Assembly: GCA_963573385.1 (NCBI GenBank)
Contig: CAUYLG010033055.1
Location: 60,008 to 124,007, forward strand
DNA length: 64,000 nucleotides
Reading direction: 5' to 3'
DNA from: Cacajao melanocephalus
Taxonomy: Eukaryota; Chordata; Mammalia; Primates; Pitheciidae
The notes beneath the pieces were generated by a model that worked only from the letters and a program-made list of their open reading frames with translations, was not told where the DNA came from and did not search any database. Every line of letters begins with the position of its first letter. Position 1 is the stretch's first letter. Of the stretch, positions 22,150-38,879 are shown piece after piece. Made by a program: the position numbers and the translations under genes.

Positions 22150-22447
22150 GGCCAGGCGCAGTGGCTCACACCTGTAATCCTAGCACTATGGGAGGCCGAG
22201 ATGGGCAGATCACCTGAGGTCAGAAGTTCGAGAGCAGCCTGGCCAACAGGGCAAAACCCTGTCTCTACTAAAAGTACAAAAATGAGCCAGACAAGGTGGT
22301 GTGCACCTGTAATCCCAGCTACTCAGGAGGCTGAGGCAGGAGAATCACTTGAACCCAGGAGGTAGAAGAGGCAGTGAGCCAAGATCACGCCTCTGCACTC
22401 CAGCCTGGGTGACAGAGCGAGTCCCCGTCTCACAAAACCAAAAAAAC
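22150..22447 (+). mobile_element. Alu SINE, full length (AluS-like)
   Basis: Begins ggccaggcgcagtggctcac and ends in a mixed A-rich tail (cacaaaaccaaaaaaacaaa). Confidence 0.95.
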
Positions 22448-22983
22448 AAAGAAAAATAGTTCACTCTTCAACGTATAGGAAGATCCTGCCCTCATTCAAA
22501 CGGGGAAAAAAAAAAACAGGTATTAAAACAAGGCTTATCACCTGTGGGAAGCAGAGATTTAAAAAACAAAGAAAAACCAGAATTTAAAATCAATGCTAAA
22601 AGCCATTTCTCACTTATAAAATCAATTTTAAAATCAAAATCAGTTTGGTAACACCTTCTATGGGTAGGGCTCTCTGACTTTGCTGGTCAGGCTTTAAATT
22701 GCTGTGGCCCCATATGGAGGTCATTTGGCAATACCTTAACAGAGTTTATCACAAAAACTCGAACTTCTGTGAAATGGGTACAAATCTGCAAGCTGATTTC
22801 ACTGTGGCACCATTACAGCATAAAGCTCAAAACAATCCTAATGGTCACTATTAGACACGAGTCCAGTAAGTTCTGGAACCTCCTATAGCACAGACTATGC
22901 AGCTATAATTAAATCCTATCTTTATCCCAAGAAAAGGAAAAGCTTGAATGCTATGGCACCATTTAAATAAGATGGTCAGGGGG

Positions 22984-23007
22984 AAAAAAAAAAAAAAAAA
23001 AAAAAAG
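22984..23007. repeat. Poly(A) tract
   Basis: Run of about 24 A residues, possibly the tail of the L1 remnant. Confidence 0.85.
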
Positions 23008-23167
23008 AGTATCTTTATACTAGCCAAAGAAACTGTAAAAAACACAAGAGACCTAATAAAAGTGGTTAACTACTAATAAAAGTGGAAGGAGTGAAGTAAA
23101 AATTTGATGCATGGGGAACAGAAAGTCATTGAGAGACTTCATTGTACACATTTTCATACCCCTCCAT

Positions 23168-23281
23168 TTTTTTATTTTTATTTTTATTTTTTTTAAAAGA
23201 GATGGGGTTTCACTCTGTTGCCTGGCTGGAGTACAACGGCACAATCATAGCTCACTGCAGCCTCAAGGTTTTTGGGCTCAT
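23168..23281 (-). mobile_element. Alu fragment (left monomer), reverse orientation
   Basis: Contains gagatggggtttcactctgt and catagctcactgcagcctca. It then stops, so only about 110 bp of one Alu end remain. Confidence 0.85.
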
Positions 23282-23355
23282 TTCCAAACAGCACAATAAA
23301 AAAACTATTATAATGTTTAAAAATAGTGTCCTACTTCTGTGGTTCATTTTTATAG

Positions 23356-23785
<430 letters not shown>

Positions 23786-24898
23786 TGCAATTTACAATAT
23801 TCTTAATAAAAACTGGATGTAATTCATCAATTGATGGTGTGAAAAGGAATTAAAATGAAATTTAAGACAACTATTTCAAGGGCTTAACTGTCCACTGGCT
23901 GAAGCAACAAATATATGACCTACTACGGATTATTAAAACCACCAAATCAGTTTAAACTAGATGAGGAGTTCAGCCAAGAACAAGGAGATGAAGATATAAT
24001 GATAATTCTAAAAATCTACTTCAAGTTTTTTCTATTTTAAGATAACTAAACCACTAATGTGTCACACACAAAAACAAAACATTTCCAGACCAATGTATAC
24101 ATCACTCAACAAATTATTAGCTGCAGCAAAAATAAGTAGACAGCAAAAACTTAGGAGGCAGTGAGAATAGCTGCTTGGGCAAGCTTAAAAAGATGTACTA
24201 TTGGTGAATGAGGAAGAATCAATCTGTCAACGGTAGGCATAGGAACTGAAACCAGCAAATGTAGGGCCATTTATTACAGGGAGAAATGATTTTACATGGG
24301 GTCAAAGCTCCTAAAGAAATTACCATGCCATAGACAGACATAGTAAAATACAATATAGGAAAGACTAAACTATAATAAGCAAATCACTCTAGGAAAATTA
24401 GGAACTATGAAATACATTTTCAAAATAGGTGCCTCAAAAGTAGTTGATGCTTTTAAACTGCACTTAAAAGTTTCAATTACCAATTACAATTCAATTACCA
24501 AATTTACTAAGAAACTACATTGCCTAGAAATGTCAGGGGGAAAAAATATTATTGTATATATCATCCTTTAATTTCACTAAGAACATTTGGTTTTACTTGT
24601 ATTCAAATGCAGGTATTTTTAAAAACTTACCTAAGAGAGCAAAAAGAAAAAAAAATTACCCTACATCGACAAGCACTTACCTGAACATTTTTTTGGCCAA
24701 TTTCTTATTCAACACAATTTGTTCATCAATATCAACAATGTTGCTCTGGGCTATCAGTTCATAATAACAGTTTTATCATAAAACAAATGCTTAGTTAGCA
24801 CTTATGAGGGGAAAAAGAAATCACTGACCTGAATTCTGTATTAGTGGAAAATAGTAGTCCAAACTAAATACATGCAAAATATTTCAGAGCAATCCTCA

Positions 24899-25999
<1,101 letters not shown>

Positions 26000-26094
26000 T
26001 TACTTCTCACATATTTTACACATGTGTCTGTGGAATGCCAGTCAGTCAAAAACAAAATTCAAATTCAAATATGAAAAGCTTTAAGAGCACTGTC

Positions 26095-26240
26095 AAGCAG
26101 AAAACCTAAGTTCTACTCCCAGCTCTGCTACTAACTGATTTTGTAACCAAGAGTGATCACTTTACCTCCTGAGTCTGTTTACTCATCTGTAAAATGAAGG
26201 AGCCGAACTAGATGATCACTAAGGTGCCTTTTTAAATTCT
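26095..26240 (+). mobile_element. MIR SINE fragment
   Basis: Order of motifs fits MIR: cccagctctgctactaactg, then tttactcatctgtaaaatga, then gatgatcactaaggtgc. Confidence 0.75.
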
Positions 26241-26276
26241 CTTCCTGAAATATGCTTCTTAGAAATTGCTATTTCT

Positions 26277-26566
26277 GGCCAGGTGCAGTTGCTCGTGCCT
26301 GTAATCCCAGGACTTTGGGAGACCAAGGCAGGTGGATCACAAGGTCAGAAGTTCGAGACCAGCCTGACCAACATGGTGAAACTTCGTCTCTACTAAAAAC
26401 ACAAAAAATTAACCAGGCATGGTGGCGGACGCCTGTAATCCCAGCTACTCAGGATAGGTTCAAGCAGGAGAATTACTTGAACCCAGGAGGCAGATATTGC
26501 GATAAGTGGAGATCTCACTATTGCACTCCAGCCTGAGCAACAGAGCAAGACTCCGTCTCCAAAAAA
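26277..26566 (+). mobile_element. Alu SINE (first of a tandem pair)
   Basis: Full Alu starting ggccaggtgcagttgctcgt. Flanked by the 13-bp sequence aaattgctatttc at 26263-26275 and 26567-26579. Confidence 0.95.
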
Positions 26567-26580
26567 AAATTGCTATTTCC

Positions 26581-26894
<314 letters not shown>

Positions 26895-26939
26895 TTAACA
26901 TAAGCTTTGCCAGTAGAGAACAGCAACTATTGGCTCTGT

Positions 26940-27100
26940 TTCTTCCCAATAGTGTAATCTTATAAGTTACTTAACCTCTCTAAATCTATCCCCTCAAATA
27001 TAAAATGGATTTAATAAAAACATCCATCTCATGAAGCCATTATGAGGATTAAGTGAGCTGGTGCATATGAAGCTGATTAGTACACAACTTGTACATAGTG
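26940..27100 (+). mobile_element. MIR SINE fragment
   Basis: Carries ttacttaacctctctaaatc, aaaatggatttaataa and atgaggattaagtgag in MIR order. Confidence 0.7.
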
Positions 27101-27213
27101 AATAACATATATATATTAAAACAATGCCCAGTGAAGCACACAAAAAATCATGTTCTTTCCTAGGCAAAGGAAACAAAGATACTAAACTGAATATAATGTT
27201 GCAAGTAATGTGC

Positions 27214-27504
27214 TTTTTTTGTTTTGAGACAGAGTCTCATTCTGTCACCAGGCTGGGGTGCAGTGGCGCAATCTCAGCTCACTGCAACCTCTGCCTCCTG
27301 GGTTCAAGTGATTCTCTTGCCTCAGCCTCCTAAGTAGCTGGGACTACAGGAGTACGCCACCATGCCCAGCTAATTTTTGTATTTTTAGTAGAGACGGGGT
27401 TTCACTATGTTGGCCAGGATGGTCTCAATCTCTTGACCTCGTGATCCACCCACCTCGGCCTCCCAAAGTGCTAGGATTACAGGCGTGGGCCACCACACCC
27501 AGCC
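27214..27504 (-). mobile_element. Alu SINE, reverse orientation
   Basis: Full length: poly-T, gagacagagtctcattctgt ... gggccaccacacccagcc. Confidence 0.95.
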
Positions 27505-27754
27505 TTCTTTTTCTTTTTTAAGGTAGGGTCTCACTCTAGTGCCCAGCCAGATTGTACAGTGGCACAATCACAGCTCAATGCAGCCTATACCTCCTGGGTT
27601 CAAGCAATCTCCTTGCTTCATTTTTTTATTTTTTAGTAGAGATGAGGGTCTTGCTATGTTGCCCAGGCTGGTCTTGAACTCCTGGGCTCAAGAAATCTGT
27701 CTACCTTGGCCTCCCAAAATGCTAGGATTACAGTGTTAGCCACCCTGACCGGCC
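27505..27754 (-). mobile_element. Old Alu (AluJ-like) with internal deletion, reverse orientation
   Basis: Directly abuts the previous Alu. It has ggtagggtctcactctagtg and tgcccaggctggtcttgaac, but lacks the region around ctcagcctcccaagtagctg. Confidence 0.9.
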
Positions 27755-27890
27755 ATAATATGCAATTTTGATTATACTGCTATCAATGTGATATTTAACA
27801 AAAAAAAAAAAAGAGAAAAAGAAACTAAGCCCTACTTCTACTCTTTCTACTGTTTTCAAAAGAAAACTGTAATGGCTATACAGAATCCTA

Positions 27891-29010
<1,120 letters not shown>

Positions 29011-29351
29011 CTAAAAGAAAAAATAAATATTTAAAAAGCAGCTTTATTCTAAGAATTAAATGTGAAATAACAAATACAACCTTTTTTTCATTTGAAGACG
29101 TCTTTACCCAGTTCTCCAGATTTAAAATACTAGTCAGAGAGCAAACTCTAAAAGCTACCAAAGAATAATAGCATAGAATAAAAGCAAAGAATATCTGTGA
29201 AAACTGCTGACAGAAAAAGAATTTAATTCAAGAAAAAATACTGCACTTAATCTGTCATCAATCATGAAAACTTACCATTATTTTACATACCTCTAAGAAA
29301 CAAAAAGATGCTCTAGATTACGAAAAGACATCATCAGTTCATTTTCCTGTT

Positions 29352-29450
29352 TCATTTTTTATTGAGATGAGCGTCTCACTATCCTGCCCAGGCTGGTCCC
29401 AAAGTGCTGGGATTACAGGTGTCTGGCACCATAAGCCACCGTGCCCAGCC
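29352..29450 (-). mobile_element. Alu with large internal deletion, reverse orientation
   Basis: Only about 100 bp: tgagatgagcgtctcactat joined to ccaaagtgctgggattacag and accgtgcccagcc, so about 200 bp of the middle is gone. Confidence 0.85.
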
Positions 29451-30467
29451 ATCATCAGTTTTAAGGCACACTCTTATTTCATATGTTAATACAGGGAGGG
29501 GAGTTGTCTTACAGTTAATGAAATACAGTATATCAAAATCAACTGTAAAAACCCATACCAAAAAACCACCATAAGACTCCCACATTCCACTTGATGATCC
29601 AGTTATTAAGATATCCATTAATTCATAATAGTTTAAGGTAAAAAGAAAAAATTTAAGATATCCAATATAATAAAATTCTAAGAGTACTGATGGTCCATTA
29701 AAGTTTATGCCCAAAGGATATGTGCTTATATGTAAAATAAGAACAGTCTACAAAAACACATTTCAATATTTAGATGAATGAGATTAGTATCAAAGTTGAC
29801 AGTGCTAGTAAAGATGATAGATGAGTTTATATCAAGCTTTAGAAGACAACAGAGGAGAAAGAAGAGCCAATCAAAGAAAAGTTAAGAGAATGGAGTACTT
29901 AAGAATTCAAGGTAAAGAAAGCTGATATTCATGGGAGGAAGAGAATTTTCAAAGAAGAATAAAAATGACAGTAATTATAGATAAAGACTGCAGAGTTCTG
30001 AAGTACATGTTTAAAGAGACTAATTCCAAGTGAAGACAAGTCTAAGTCTTAAGAGGCCTTTGAAAAAGATATTTGCTAAAAACAGAATTTTAGAAAGATA
30101 GTTCTGATAAGCAGAATGGACTGGCTGAGACTGACTGGGAGTACACAGCAGCTCTTTAAAGGGTGAGATGGTATAGGCTCGGCCCACCACTGTGACCATG
30201 GCCCACAGGGAATAACACGCTGGGAAAGGCCACACATACTAGTAGCAGGCAGGAAGTGTGGACAAAATCTCAAATAATCCCTAGGTAACAAATTTAGGAC
30301 AACTGGAGAGTTCATGAAGATAACAGGATCTTAGATAAGGAAAAGAATAATTGGGAGAAAAGGGGCATATAATTAAAATGTAGATTTTAATGTATTCATA
30401 TATTCAAATTCAAGATTATGTACACACTAGAGGCCTGTTTTCATCTCATTTCACTTGCACTAATCCC

Positions 30468-30730
30468 TTATTTATTTATTTATTTTTTCTGAAACAGAGT
30501 TTCACTCTTGTTGCCCAGGCTGGAGCCCAGTGGCACAATCTCAGTTCACGGCAACGTCCACCTCCCAGGTTCAAGCAATTCTCCTGGGATTACAGCCATG
30601 TGCCACTACGCCCGGCTAATTTTTTGTATTTTTAGTAGAGATGGGGTTTCACCATGTTGGCCAGGCTGGTTTCCAACACCTGGCCTCAGGTGATCCACTC
30701 ACCTTGGCCTCCCAAAGTGCTAGGATTACA
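30468..30730 (-). mobile_element. 5'-truncated Alu with intact target duplication, reverse orientation
   Basis: Starts with a TTTA-rich tail and ends at gtgctaggattaca, missing the usual promoter end. Flanked by gcactaatccc at 30457-30467 and 30731-30741, so the truncation happened at insertion. Confidence 0.93.
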
Positions 30731-31510
30731 GCACTAATCCCATTTTAAAATAGGAGTTGATTTCTTTATATCTAAGCCAAAATTAAGTGACACTTAGCTA
30801 TTCTGTCTTCCCAATTATATCCACATCATCCTGCTCTCCAAAACACACCCTAGTTATAATAAAGATTGTGTGCCTAATCTGCTTTGGTCAGCAAAATCAG
30901 ACAGGGTCTGGTTCTGTCACCCACGCTGGGCCAGCAAAATCCATGGATGATCCACAAATCATATTTACTGATTAAATTTAAATATTATATTCTAGAATTT
31001 CAGTCTGTGAAAACATGAAACTTCCCTTAAGGTCTTGCAATGTAATTCTCAAACTACACTCAAATTTACGCAATTACGGAAGAGTAATTGAAGTTGATAC
31101 TCTACTGTACAAAGTATAAAACTTACTAAAAATATTGGAAATATCTATTGTTTTTAATCTAATAAGCAATTTCCTAAAGCAGGTTCACCAAGGACTTCCA
31201 TCAACATTTTATTAGCCTTCCCACTTCAATTAAGCAATAAAACTACGTATTTTTTATTTAGCAATACAAGTCAAGAATACATGCTTCAGTTTCTCCTTAG
31301 CATTTTATTACAAAAGCTACTGGGTCAGAGTTAGCTATGGAAATATGTTTAAGTGTTTTATAAGCCCTATGAATATTACATAATGTATATTACCACAATA
31401 AAATGCTACCTAAAATTATTTTACATAGTAAATTCTCAATTAACAAAAACTCAAAGACTGAGATTATAAGACACTGGCTTTTTTAAGTTTAACTATAAGC
31501 TTCATTGCCT

Positions 31511-31806
31511 TTTTGTTTTTTCCTGAGACAAGTCTGGCTGTCACCCAGCCTGGAGTGCAGTGGCACAATATCAGCTCACTACAATCTTCGCCTCCCTCAA
31601 GCCGTCCTCCTACCTCAGCCTCCTAAATAGCTTAGGACAACAGGCATTCGCCACCACACCCAGCTAATTCTTCTTCTTTTTTTTTTTTTAAGAGACAGGG
31701 TTTCACCATATTGTCCAAGCAGATCTCCAATTCCTGAACTCAAGTGATCCGTCTGTCTCAGCCTCCCAAAGTGCTGGATTATAGGCATGAGCCACAATTC
31801 CCAGCC
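31511..31806 (-). mobile_element. Alu SINE, reverse orientation, diverged
   Basis: Contains gtcacccagcctggagtgca, a T-rich middle linker and ggcatgagccacaattccca. Confidence 0.92.
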
Positions 31807-32046
31807 TATCTTCTAAGTATTTTTAATCCTAAGTATGGTTACTGCTTAACACTTTTCCTTTGGAGAGTATAAAGAGTAATACTGCAAAGGCCTTAAAAAA
31901 AACTATATTAATCAATTTTTTAAATTACTTTGTATTATTATGCTTTTTAAAATTTATACTGTCTTGATCAATTCACCTTGACAATTAAATTATCTACGCT
32001 TTTTTATTTCAAATAAGTTATTATAAAATAAGCAGAAGATGTCTTA

Positions 32047-32172
<126 letters not shown>

Positions 32173-32759
32173 CTAAAACAGAAAAAATAAAATTGACTCT
32201 TAAGAATAGAAGGACAACCTTAAGCTGTAGCCATCATATTGTAAAGAGATGCTGCCTACCTAAATATTTAATTTTGAAAAAAAAATTTCCTTACCTAGGA
32301 CAGTTACGTTCATATAAACCAAATAGGATTCTCTTTTCTCTCTTTTACTTAGGGTGAAAAATTCTTCAAATTTTGCAAATTTTCAAAACCTCCAACCCAT
32401 CCCATACTTACCAATATCAGTAAGAATCAAAAACTATACTTATGTGAGCTTCAGCAATCTGATTAACTGCTCCATGCTTTCACTATACATTTCCTAGCTC
32501 ATCCTTCATGTCTCTTACATTCCAACCACATAAAATAGTAATATATATACACCAAATAAGCCACTTCAATCTTACTTAACAAGAATAAGAAAACTTGTTA
32601 GGTTAATATTCCTTATCTTTATCTTCCTTTTTTAAAATCCAAGTGTTAACTGCTGATATTATCAGATGATACATAAATATTAAGGGTAATGGGTTTGAGT
32701 TTCGAACACAACAAAGTAAATTCAAATCTATTCTGCAGAACTGTAATCTCTGAATTAGT

Positions 32760-32995
32760 AATATTAGCTAATACGACTAAGTACTTTCTATGTGCTAGGC
32801 TATTTTAAACACATTACATATCTTATATTTAATCCTCATAACACTGTAAGATGGGTTACTGTTCTTAGCCCCCTTTTTACAGGTGAGAAAACTATGATAA
32901 TGAAAGGATAAATTGCCCAAGGTTGCACATGGTTATAGGGCTAGAATTTAAAACCCCAAAGTCTGACTCTGGAGCCCCTGCTCTTACTACTCCTT
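32760..32995 (-). mobile_element. MIR SINE fragment, reverse orientation
   Basis: Reverse MIR order: ctttctatgtgctaggctat, taatcctcataacactgtaa, acaggtgagaaaactatgat, cccaaggttgcacatggtta and tctgactctggagcccctgc. Confidence 0.85.
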
Positions 32996-33301
32996 ATATT
33001 GCCATGATACCGTATTTTTAAAATGTGTCAGTGCACATAGTCCCTTGAAATACTATATTTCATACAATCTAAAATGATAGTGATTTCAAGGCACACCATT
33101 ATCTTCTGTTTCACTAAGAAAAAAAATGTTGCCAACTAAACAAAGATATAATGTGTTCTTATCACAGTGATTCTAAGATTCATGTTAGTTTCAGATGTCA
33201 AAATGTGAAAAAATTTTGCATCTTTGATTCTCTGAAATATGGTAAAAATCTGCGCCCAAATAACCACAGTACTTTCCACCCTGTCTACAAATCCATGATT
33301 T

Positions 33302-33613
33302 ATTTCTTTCTTTTTTTTTTTTTTTTTTTTTTTGAGACGGAGTTTCCCTCATTACCCAGGCTGGAGTGCAATGGCGCGATCTCGGCTCACCGCAACCACC
33401 GCCTCCAGGGGTTCAAGCAATTCTCCTGCCTCAGCCTCCCGAGTAGCTGGGACTACAGGCGCGCGCCACCATGCCCAGCTAATTTTTGTATTTTTAGTAG
33501 AGACGGAGTTTCGCCATATTGACCAGGATGGTCTCGATCTCTTGACCTCGTGATCCACCCGCCTCGGCCTCCCAAAGTGCTGGGATTACAGGCGTGAGCC
33601 ACCGCGCCCGGCC
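33302..33613 (-). mobile_element. AluY-like SINE with 15-bp target duplication, reverse orientation
   Basis: Nearly intact CpGs (gagccaccgcgcccggcc, gggcgcggtggc on the element strand) mark a young copy. Perfect acaaatccatgattt repeats flank it at 33287-33301 and 33614-33628. Confidence 0.97.
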
Positions 33614-33756
33614 ACAAATCCATGATTTCTTAAAGAGTACCACTGCCCAAGTGTAAGTCCTCCAGAGCCTTCTCCAAAATATCCTAGACATACATTCGTG
33701 ATTCACAATCAATGAAAATAGAGCAAAAAAGAAGTGTAATAAAATGAAACCAAAAA

Positions 33757-33759
<3 letters not shown>

Positions 33760-33804
<45 letters not shown>
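33760..33804. repeat. (TA)n microsatellite
   Basis: About 22 perfect TA units followed by a short ACACACATACATAT stretch. Confidence 0.97.
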
Positions 33805-33813
<9 letters not shown>

Positions 33814-34234
33814 ATATTAAAGGTTTAAATTGTTTTTTTTAATGTCTTAAAAATAGCAGAGGTAGGTGTGGTGAAATTCAGAGTAGAAATCTGGCATACG
33901 GGCCACACCTGACCCTCAGCACTGGGTTGCATCAGGCCAGTGGGATAATCTCTCAATCATCACAGTCACTGCAGCACAAAATAATTCCTTCCTTAGTGGA
34001 AGTGAAGGTTTAAGGATAGAGTAGTTAGGAAGAACTGTGACAGTGATTCATCCATTAATTTGCTTTCCAAAAAGGCAAAGATAAAGATAATAATACTAAT
34101 AAGGCTCATAACTCCAGTAAGTAAGATGGTGGGAACAGTTTACTAACACTCCAGAACCCGCAATCTTTCCCCTTCCTGTTATTTAGCCTCTGATATAATC
34201 CTTCATCCATCCATCCAATAATCCAATTTAAAAA

Positions 34235-34478
34235 GCAGTTAACATTTATTGAGCACGTACTAAGGTTGCAGGCACTGTGCTAAGTGCTTATATACATTAT
34301 CTTAATTATTCATCGTTACAACCTTATGTAGTTTTAGCATCAAAACTTCACAAATGAGGACACTGAGGTTCAGAGAAGTTATATAATTTGTCTAGTCAGA
34401 AAGGAAGCAAATTACAAAACCAGGATTAAAACCTGGATTTAAAGTCTGACTGCAACACCCATGAGCTTAATTACTGCA
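34235..34478 (-). mobile_element. MIR SINE, near full length, reverse orientation
   Basis: aacatttattgagcacgtac, ggcactgtgctaagtgctta, gaggacactgaggttcagag and aaagtctgactgcaacaccc in reverse MIR order. Confidence 0.85.
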
Positions 34479-34560
34479 CTGTAGTTCTTGCCCTTGCAGT
34501 GCTCAAGGGGTAAAATAACAACTACAGCCATGCAGTATTTACTACATAAAATAGAGGCAT

Positions 34561-34878
<318 letters not shown>

Positions 34879-36437
34879 TTGAGACATACGACAATGTAAT
34901 AGGAGTATCTCCTCCAACAACAACTTATTACTACTGCCAAGTCTTCTTTCCTTCTTTCTACTTCACTGGGTAAATTTGGGGGTGGAGGTGGTTATAATTA
35001 TGGAATACAAGTATCAAATACTATCCAGTGACTTCAAGTACGAAACAATTTTCATTTCTTAAAAAAAAAGTTTCTGATTTTTTTTTTTACATTTGGTGGC
35101 AATAAATTAATTCTGTGGCTTCTGAAGAGGTGCTTTTAAAGCTTAAAGGAGAGTGGGCTGCCTCTCCAATTCTGACTTATTTACCTGCTTTAACTCCTAA
35201 CTCCCAGAGTCACACATAAGGTTAGAGAGTGAATATTCCTTTCAACTACGAGAAAGAAGGAGCACTGGCTTTGCTTCATTTATGGCTGCACTAGTGATAT
35301 ACCAAATACTCTGCAAATCCTGAATGAAGTCAGCTGGTTTTTCCCATTAACAGAAAGAACTTATCGAAGCACAGAAAATATTAAAGCACAGGCTGTAGGA
35401 CTAAGTACTACTTCTAATCCCATACCTCTGTCATACCCCAGTATCCCATCACCTCAGTTCTGAGTCACGCAAGAGTCACTAAGACAAAGGAAATAAGCTC
35501 TCTGAGGGCAAAAGCAGCTGAGCCAAGTGTGGCTTCGCCTCTGTCTTGAAACAGTACTCAGCACAGTGTCTCAAAATAAAAAAAAAAGTAGGCACTCAAA
35601 AAATGTTTCTGGAATGAACAGACTACATTTGCTGATTTTCTCTAATGGAGACTTCAATTTCTGTTTAAAGCTAAGAGATCACCTATTTAGAAAACTGACA
35701 GTCTATCCCCACCTCATTATATTTCTAGTATATCCCATTCTTTAACTATCAACTGTAACTAATAACCATATTCCTTTCATTTATGAAATATTCAAATGCA
35801 AAAGCATTTGTTGGTGAAAACAAATGTGGGATTCTTATTTATCGACTTACAGAAAAATTACTCAAAAATCCCAGTTACTTACCAGCAACTTAGTTTTCTT
35901 TGAAAATGTATCATCCTTGACAGTTTACATAATTAAATCTCATGTCACTCAGAGTAGTGAAAAGAATTTTGACCTCATGGGTCTCCACATTTCACCTGAT
36001 CAGAGCATATGTCTTGGACTCAGGAACTCACCAGGAGACCGTTAACAACAAATTAAATTCTCTAAGTCTAGTTCGAATTTGAGGATCACACAAGGAAGTT
36101 AGAGATGATTCATCATCAATGGTTTAAAAAAAAGAAAAAAACTAGTTTCGTTACCAAGGATGCTACATTTTCAGAGAAACACAGCTTACTGGTAAGTAAC
36201 CAGGTTCCTCTGAGGATGGATAGACTTACATCAACCAGCTGGTACAATAGGCGACTGTGTGGCTGGACCACTGGGAGCTGGAGAGGGAAGTCAAGCCAAA
36301 AATAGTAGTTGTAGGAGTACACAACCAAACTGAGACTCTTTGCAGAAGGCTGGTTCCAAGTAAAAACTGTGTTATGGAAAATCGTAGAGGGAAGAGCAGG
36401 TGAATGGCCTGCAGGGAAGGGAAAGAAATTAACACAC

Positions 36438-36545
36438 CCTACTATGTGCCAAGCACTGTGCTAGAGACGTTACCAAAGTTAACTTCTTTAAATTTCACAA
36501 CTACCCTGTGAGGTAGGTATGACTCCCGATTTTATAGCAGGACAT
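36438..36545 (-). mobile_element. MIR SINE fragment, reverse orientation
   Basis: ctatgtgccaagcactgtgc, followed by ccctgtgaggtaggtatgac, in reverse MIR order. Confidence 0.75.
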
Positions 36546-37384
36546 CCCAAGGACAACAGCCATGGCTGTCCTGCCTCTAAATAATCTTTAACATGAGAAG
36601 GGCTAAGTCCAAATTCCATATAGTAGGGAAAAATATACAATCAATTAGCCAACAAAAAATATTCTTGGATACTGGTTGGTCCATTTATTTCATGCCAGAG
36701 ACACAGTGAACTGTTGACATTGTCTAACATCCTGTAGCCTTTCCATGTGACAACAGCGAGGAAGGTGCAGGAAGGTCGGCACTCCAGGAGAGGAAGAGTC
36801 AGAAGAAAGCATCAGTTGCCACCAAGTCTGGAGAAAAGCTGGGAGTGATTTCTGAAACTATCCTATATTCTCTTCAGGATTTGAGGAAAGAAAAGATAAC
36901 ACGCCCAAGTTTTAAATTAGCTAGCCCTTCTGGTGAAAATGACAGTGTATATAATTTAAGTTCAGGCTACTTTTATGCAAAGGAAGTACTGAAGAAAAAC
37001 TGCAATGAGATAAATAGCAAATTCAGATAAAGTTAAGAGAAGCTCAATAATAGAAGTGAATTCATAACCAGGTTTAGAAGGCAAAATAGAAGGGTGACTG
37101 AAAAAGACATACTTGAAAAGAAATGATTCGCTCAAACAGGAGAGAGGCATAAATAAAAATGGAAGAAAAAAACCCTGTTAAGATATTGACACAGATGTAT
37201 TTAATGAACGCAACTAATCAAGGGTATTGGAGTTAAGGAATAAAAAAGAGTAATTCTTATCAGATTGTAAATTATTTCAGTTTGTGTCATTAAATATTTG
37301 TTACAGACCCATTCCTGATTGTGTGAAGAAACTCTACCCTACAGCACAAGGGTATTTGCTTCTGAGTTCACTTTTATCCTTTAA

Positions 37385-37739
<355 letters not shown>

Positions 37740-37747
37740 CTAGACCC

Positions 37748-37957
37748 CCTTTTTTTGATACAGGGTCTAGCTCTGCTGCCAAGGCTAGAGTGCAGTGGAG
37801 CAATCATGGCTCACTGAAGCCTCAAACACCTGGGCTCAAGTGATTATCTTACCTCAGCCTCCCGAGTAACTGGGACCACAGGTACGTATCACCACATCTG
37901 GCTAATGTTTATAAATATTTTTAATAGAGATGGAATCTCACTATGTTGCCCAGGCTC
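37748..37957 (-). mobile_element. Old Alu fragment (right arm and part of left), reverse orientation
   Basis: Ends abruptly at ctatgttgcccaggct. Abuts the preceding Alu with only 8 bp between. Confidence 0.9.
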
Positions 37958-38444
37958 AGAGGAAATTTAGATCCTTAAAGCTCTTCCTTGCATCCTACCT
38001 TCACAAGCTGGGCCCTGAATGAAAGGAATCGCAAATATGCAAAACTAGTTAATTTCTAGGTTAAAACCCTGAAGGACTGTTAAGGTAAATCATTCCCTCA
38101 TTATCTGCAGCTTTGCAAAAAACTCCAGTTTTGCTAAATAGTGGAGATCAGAAACAATAATAATCACAGGACATAAGAACTCAAAAAAGCACATGAAGCA
38201 GGTAACAAGAGTGATGTTCGTCCATCACATGTAAACACAAATTTCTAATTCATTAACAGTCCTGTGAGTAGAAAACAGAACAATTTCTGTCATTGGGGGA
38301 AAAAAAATGGAACAGAGTATTATATAAATCCATAGTTTCTATAGGCCGTGGCAATAAAATTGTTTTGAAGCCTTGCTTAAATCAGTGGATCTGGGTTTAA
38401 TACTATAAAAAGTAGTAGAGGTTCAAGTTAAAGTGAGTGAGCAA

Positions 38445-38735
38445 GGCCAGGCATGGTGGCTCAGGCCTGTAATCCCAGCACTTTGGGAGACCAAGGTGTG
38501 AATCACTTGAGGTCAGGTGTTCAAGATCGGCCTGGCCAACATGGTGAAACCCTGTCTCTACTAAATATACAAAAATTAGCCAAGTGTGGTGATGCATGCC
38601 TGTAGTCCCAGCTACCCCAGAGGCTGAGGCACAAGAACAGCTTGAACCTGGGAGGCAGAGGTTGAGCTGAGCCAAGATGACACCACTGCACTCCAACATG
38701 GGTAACAGAGCGAGACTTTTTCAAATTAAAAAAGA
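38445..38735 (+). mobile_element. Alu SINE
   Basis: Full length, starting ggccaggcatggtggctcag and ending gcgagactttttcaaatta. Confidence 0.94.
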
Positions 38736-38879
38736 AAGTGGGTAAGACGACACAGGCTGTGGTCTCTGAAGGGAAACACTCCAGGTCTTGCTCGAGTGGT
38801 AGAACTGTCCAGGGAACCACCAACTAAGAAGGCTGATTCTGCTGATCTTCGAAAACGGGTTTACAAGACTGCCCCTCAC

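Larger units (their letters stand above)
20690..23100 (+). mobile_element. L1 ORF2/3' end fragment interrupted by three Alus
   Basis: A-rich sequence with typical decayed L1 ORF2 stretches, such as ttccaaatggatcaaagatt (21578 on) and tcctaagatatcaaaaagac (22110 on), in the expected order. The line continues across the Alus at 21037, 21721 and 22150, so these are later insertions. The frame is heavily broken. Ends are approximate. Confidence 0.65.
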
